64,000 bases of DNA from Brevibacillus_C sp046036945. Its GTDB lineage: Bacteria; Bacillota; Bacilli; Brevibacillales; Brevibacillaceae. The notes beneath the pieces are model-generated. The model worked only from the letters and a program-made list of their open reading frames with translations, made no database searches and was not told where the DNA came from. Shown here in pieces: positions 60,561 to 64,000 of the stretch; positions within the stretch are counted from its first letter, which is position 1, and each line of letters begins with the position of its first letter. Made by a program: the position numbers and the translations under genes. The DNA lies in assembly GCF_046036945.1 (NCBI RefSeq), contig NZ_JBJQOQ010000019.1, forward strand, positions 29,271-93,270. The letters are read 5' to 3'.

Positions 60561-61460
60561 ATGCAATTGGAACCGGCTGCCCAGCAGACAAATCCAATTT
60601 CTTCTGACAAGTCAACCAAGCGGACACCGTGGAGAGAGAGCTGGAGACGATTGCGCAAGCAAAAGGCGGCAATGGTAGGCGGAGGGCTGATCGTTCTGTT
60701 CATCGTCATCGGAATTCTGGCGCCCCTCCTCGCTCCCTATGATCCCATTGCGCAAAATCTCTCCAACACGTTGAAACCCCCGTCAGCAGACCACTGGATG
60801 GGGACGGATGACTCCGGCCGCGATATTTTCTCAAGGGTTCTTTACGGTGCGCGCATCTCGCTTACGATCGGATTTTTCTCGGTTATTGGGTCGCTGATCG
60901 TCGGTGCATTTCTGGGACTGGTAGCGGGTTATTTCGGAAAAAAGATCGATACGGTTATCTCCAGGTTTTTCGATATCATGCTGGCCTTCCCCGGCATTTT
61001 GCTGGCAATCGCCATCGTCGCGATCTTGGGGCCGGGCTTGTTTAACGCTCTGCTGGCGATTGCCATCGTCAACATCCCGATGTACGGACGGATCATTCGC
61101 GCCAAGGTGCTAAGCATAAAACAGGAAGAGTACATCATGGCTGCCAGGGCTCAGGGGATGTCACAGTGGCGGATTTTGTTTCGGCATGTCCTGCCTAACA
61201 GCTGGACGCCGTTGATCGTGCAAGGAACGTTGGGGATCGCTTCGGCGATTCTGGAGGCGGCAGCCCTGGGATTTTTGGGACTGGGCGCTCAGCCGCCGGA
61301 AGCGGAGTGGGGGAAAATGCTGGCTGACTCCCGCGAATACATCACCTCGGCGCCATGGGCCGTGATGACGCCCGGGATTGCCATTATGTTAAGCGTCATC
61401 GGATTTAACCTGTTCGGAGACGGCTTGCGAGATGCCCTGGACCCAAAAATGAAGAATTGA
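60561..61460 (+). CDS. oppC: Oligopeptide ABC transporter permease OppC/DppC
   Basis: Second permease, 299 aa. After a cytoplasmic N-terminus (RESWRRLRKQKAAMVGG) come six helices. LAPYDPIAQNLSNTLKPPSA, HWMGTDDSGRDIFSRVLYG and the EAA loop YIMAARAQGMSQWRILFRHV are diagnostic, with NLFGDGLRDALDPKMKN at the end. It is the last transporter gene; the 6-phosphogluconate dehydrogenase gene starts ~50 bp downstream. Confidence 0.94.
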   Translation: MQLEPAAQQTNPISSDKSTKRTPWRESWRRLRKQKAAMVGGGLIVLFIVIGILAPLLAPYDPIAQNLSNTLKPPSADHWMGTDDSGRDIFSRVLYGARISLTIGFFSVIGSLIVGAFLGLVAGYFGKKIDTVISRFFDIMLAFPGILLAIAIVAILGPGLFNALLAIAIVNIPMYGRIIRAKVLSIKQEEYIMAARAQGMSQWRILFRHVLPNSWTPLIVQGTLGIASAILEAAALGFLGLGAQPPEAEWGKMLADSREYITSAPWAVMTPGIAIMLSVIGFNLFGDGLRDALDPKMKN

Positions 61461-61514
61461 CAGCAGAAACGTGAATACACAAGTGAGGCTACTTTGATGT
61501 TGGACGGTGAAACT

Positions 61515-62414
61515 ATGAGAATTGGAATCGTTGGACTTGGGAAAATGGGCTTTCATCTGGGATGCAACATGATTGAGAAAGGCCATACGGTCGTCGGATA
61601 CGATGTATCGAAGGAAACAGTGGAGCGTTTTAAGCAAAAGGGCGGGATCGGCTGCCATGGGATTGAAGAGTTGGCCGGGAATTTGTCCGATAAACCGAAA
61701 GCGATTTGGCTGATGGTCCCGGCAGGCGAGATGATCGACTCTCTGATCTCGCAGCTAAAGCCTTTCCTATCACCTGGTGATATTGTCATAGACGGTGGAA
61801 ACTCTTTTTATAAAGACTCGATCCGCAGAAGCGAGCAGCTTCAGGAGGACGGCATTCGTTTTCTCGATGTGGGAACGAGCGGAGGGATCGAAGGCGCGAT
61901 CAACGGACTGTGCTTGATGATTGGCGGGGACAAGGACGCGTATTTGGCGGTAGAACCATTGATCCGGGACATCGCTCAGCAGGACGGATTTCTGTACACC
62001 GGCCCGGCCGGCTCCGGCCACTTCCTGAAGATGGTTCACAACGGAATTGAGTACGGAATGATGCAAGCGATCGGAGAAGGTTTTGAAATCCTTGAAAAGG
62101 GGCCGTTTACCTATCATTACGAACAGGTTGCCCGCCTGTGGAACAACGGGTCCGTCATCCGCTGCTGGCTGATGGAACTGATGGAGAAGGCTTTTGCGCA
62201 GGATCCCGACATGTCTTCTATCAAAGGGGTCATGTACTCGTCCGGAGAAGGCAAATGGACGGCTGAAACGGCGATGGAGTTCGAGATTGCAGCGCCTGTC
62301 ATTACAATGTCGCTGTTAATGCGATATCGTTCGCTCCAGGAAGATACTTTTCATGGAAAAGTGGTGGCCTCGCTGCGGAATCAATTTGGCGGACATGCCG
62401 TAGAGAAGGTGTAG
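61515..62414 (+). CDS. 6-phosphogluconate dehydrogenase, decarboxylating (short form)
   Basis: Oxidises 6-phosphogluconate to ribulose-5-phosphate and CO2. The 299-aa length is that of the short GntZ/YqeC type rather than the 470-aa type. It starts MRIGIVGLGKMGFHL (NAD(P) site); DGGNSFYKDS, the substrate loop LDVGTSGGIEGA and MVHNGIEYGMMQA (catalytic Lys would be in FLKMVHNGIE) follow, with VIRCWLMELM later. ATG 61497, 8 bp after GAGG, is an alternative start and has the better ribosome site. With the gluconokinase gene 13 bp downstream it forms a gluconate-use pair. Confidence 0.92.
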   Translation: MRIGIVGLGKMGFHLGCNMIEKGHTVVGYDVSKETVERFKQKGGIGCHGIEELAGNLSDKPKAIWLMVPAGEMIDSLISQLKPFLSPGDIVIDGGNSFYKDSIRRSEQLQEDGIRFLDVGTSGGIEGAINGLCLMIGGDKDAYLAVEPLIRDIAQQDGFLYTGPAGSGHFLKMVHNGIEYGMMQAIGEGFEILEKGPFTYHYEQVARLWNNGSVIRCWLMELMEKAFAQDPDMSSIKGVMYSSGEGKWTAETAMEFEIAAPVITMSLLMRYRSLQEDTFHGKVVASLRNQFGGHAVEKV

Positions 62415-62427
62415 GCAGGGAGAACAA

Positions 62428-63939
62428 ATGGGAAAGCAAATATTCTACCTGGGGATCGACATCGGCACTACTAGCACGAAGGGAATCATTGCGAACGCTG
62501 CCGGAGAGATTCTCGCCGGCGAGCAGGCTGAGTACTCCATCTATCAACCCATGCCCTCGTTTGCGGAACAATCGCCGGAGGAGATTTCCCGCGCAGTCTG
62601 GCAGGTGATCAAGCAGCTGCTGAAGTCGTCCGCCGCTATGCAGGGCGTTTTGGGCGGAATCGGCTTCAGCAGCGCCATGCACAGCGTGATTCTGGTGGAT
62701 GAAGCGAACCGGCCGTTGACGAGGTGCATCATCTGGGCGGACAGCCGGAGTGCGGCAGAGGCGGAGGAGATCAGGTGCGAACCGGGGTTAGAGCTGTATC
62801 ACCGGACGGGCACTCCGATCCATCCGATGTCCCCCTTGACCAAATTGCGCTGGATGTCGCGCTTCTCCCCCGAGCTTCTCAAGCGAGCACACAAGGTTCT
62901 CTCGATAAAGGAATACGTGCTGTTCCAGTTGTGCCAGTCCTACGTCGTAGACTACTCGATCGCCTCTACGACGGGGATGTTCGGCATCCATCAATTGGAT
63001 TGGGACAGGCAGGCCCTCGAACTGGCAGGGGTACGCCGGGAACAGCTGTCCGATCCCGTGCCTACCACGGAGATTTTGTCCATCCAAAATCGGCAGTTGG
63101 CCGATGAGCTGGGCATTCCGCTGGACACGCCGATTGTCGTAGGGGCGAGCGATGGTGTGCTGGCCAATCTGGGTGCAGGGGCGAGCGACGAGGAGACGGC
63201 GGTTATCACGATCGGGACGAGCGGAGCGGTTCGGACGGTGAGCCGGACGCCGCGGACCGATCGGGACATGAAGTCGTTCTGTTACGCGCTTGCCGCCGAA
63301 CGCTGGGTTACGGGCGGTCCCTTTAACAACGGAGGCCTCTCCCTGCAGTGGTTCCGCGATCAATTCATCTGCACGGGAGCGAACGATTCGAAAAGCTACG
63401 ACGAGCTGATAGGGGAAGCAGCTGGGCTCAAGGCAGGCTCCGAAGGACTGCTGTTTTTGCCGTATCTTACGGGTGAGCGGGCTCCATACTGGAATGCCCA
63501 GGCGCGCGGCGTCTTTTTCGGCGCCGGTTTGCACCATCGCCGCGAGCACTTTCTCCGCGCGGTGCTGGAGGGAGTGATATTCTGCGCCTACAGCGTGTTT
63601 CGCTCTCTGCAGACGGATGAGCAGGAGATCAAGCAGTTATTTGCCACGGGCGGCTTTGTGCGTTCCCCGTTTTGGCTGCAGCTTGCGGCAGACGTCTTCG
63701 GCATTCCGGTACATGTCCCCGATTCGCCGGAAAGCGCCTGCCTGGGAGCGGTGATGCTGACTATGCTGGCGACAGGAGCGATTGATTCGCTGGATGAATC
63801 GGCTGCGATGGTGCACATCGCCAAAATCTATTCGCCTGACCGGTCGCAAACAGGCCGTTATCAGGAGCTGTTCGGGTTGTTCGAGCAGGTGTACCATTCA
63901 GTGGAAGGGCATTTTGCGGCATTGTCGCAGTTTAGGTGA
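62428..63939 (+). CDS. gntK: Gluconokinase, FGGY family
   Basis: Phosphorylates gluconate to 6-phosphogluconate, the substrate of the enzyme encoded just upstream. The 503-aa protein has the FGGY opening YLGIDIGTTSTKGIIAN, IGFSSAMHSVILVD, IIWADSRSAAEAE, PMSPLTKLRWM, VGASDGVLANLGAG and the adenosine site LFATGGFVRSPFW, SACLGAVMLTMLATG. The AMH (Ala-Met-His) motif is typical of Bacillus GntK. AGGGAGAAC precedes the ATG. No gluconate permease or GntR regulator gene is in view; they may lie past the right edge. Confidence 0.92.
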   Translation: MGKQIFYLGIDIGTTSTKGIIANAAGEILAGEQAEYSIYQPMPSFAEQSPEEISRAVWQVIKQLLKSSAAMQGVLGGIGFSSAMHSVILVDEANRPLTRCIIWADSRSAAEAEEIRCEPGLELYHRTGTPIHPMSPLTKLRWMSRFSPELLKRAHKVLSIKEYVLFQLCQSYVVDYSIASTTGMFGIHQLDWDRQALELAGVRREQLSDPVPTTEILSIQNRQLADELGIPLDTPIVVGASDGVLANLGAGASDEETAVITIGTSGAVRTVSRTPRTDRDMKSFCYALAAERWVTGGPFNNGGLSLQWFRDQFICTGANDSKSYDELIGEAAGLKAGSEGLLFLPYLTGERAPYWNAQARGVFFGAGLHHRREHFLRAVLEGVIFCAYSVFRSLQTDEQEIKQLFATGGFVRSPFWLQLAADVFGIPVHVPDSPESACLGAVMLTMLATGAIDSLDESAAMVHIAKIYSPDRSQTGRYQELFGLFEQVYHSVEGHFAALSQFR

Positions 63940-63955
63940 ATCGATCGGATATGAC

Positions 63956-64000
63956 GAGGGTGTCCCAAAAGTCATTGTAGATGACTGAGGGACGGCCCTC
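63956..64000 (+). terminator. Long hairpin at the right window edge (terminator or element end)
   Basis: GAGGG-GTCCC (63956 on) pairs with GGGAC..CCCTC up to 64000, with an inner AGTCAT/ATGACT stem. If a T-run follows outside the window, it ends the gluconate operon. The GAGGGTGTCCCAAAAGTCAT motif also resembles ends of some insertion sequences, which cannot be decided here. Confidence 0.45.

Noticed and set aside
1..64000. CRISPR arrays, tRNA or rRNA genes, prophage modules
   Set aside because: No regularly spaced repeats, cloverleaf or conserved rRNA segments, and no phage structural or integrase genes were seen.

Overview
The window looks like chromosome of an endospore-forming, low-to-mid GC Firmicute, most likely Brevibacillus or a close Paenibacillaceae relative. 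The reasons are strong AGGAGG-type ribosome sites, frequent TTG and GTG starts, lipoprotein signal peptides, two sigma-54 activators, and the sporulation genes prkA, yhbH and spoVR. No rRNA, tRNA or CRISPR array was seen.

Layout. 1-6.7 kb: a catabolic or uptake block with the end of a luciferase-like monooxygenase, a complete TRAP transporter, a phosphotriesterase-family hydrolase and a PrpR-type sigma-54 activator. 6.7-9.85 kb: a scarred stretch holding a 128-bp duplication joined by a single N (probably an assembly seam), a TnpB remnant abutting a truncated MFS gene, an Rrf2 regulator with a thioredoxin-reductase-like enzyme that share an operator-like motif, and the ruins of an LPNTA surface protein and its sortase. 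9.9-21.4 kb: housekeeping genes (uracil-DNA glycosylase, NCS2 permease, rnhA, queG, ogt, amidase, trmL, HAD). A 3.4-kb island of von Willebrand A and other lipoproteins interrupts them, bounded by direct copies of the permease 3' end. 21.6-24.7 kb: prkA-yhbH. 24.9-33.8 kb: a large hybrid histidine kinase divergent from a response regulator/kinase pair, followed by a MacAB-like exporter. 34-38.6 kb: nitroreductase, nagAB, spoVR.

39.3-54.1 kb holds the most interesting system: a ketopantoate-reductase-like gene and a PAS sigma-54 activator, then an operon of acyl-CoA dehydrogenase, APH-fold kinase, short-chain dehydrogenase, acyl-CoA ligase, a full branched-chain-type ABC importer, a second acyl-CoA dehydrogenase and a quinone-reductase-like MDR enzyme. 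Enzyme content and the sigma-54 activator parallel the Pseudomonas levulinate/4-hydroxyacid (lva) pathway, but with a LIV-type importer and no lvaB. A -24/-12 promoter with upstream direct repeats and a separate palindromic operator lie before it.

54.5-61.5 kb: an oligopeptide ABC importer with an embedded M20 peptidase. 61.5-64 kb: a short-form 6-phosphogluconate dehydrogenase and gluconokinase, ending in a long inverted repeat cut by the window edge. All calls come from reading the sequence; no database search was run.
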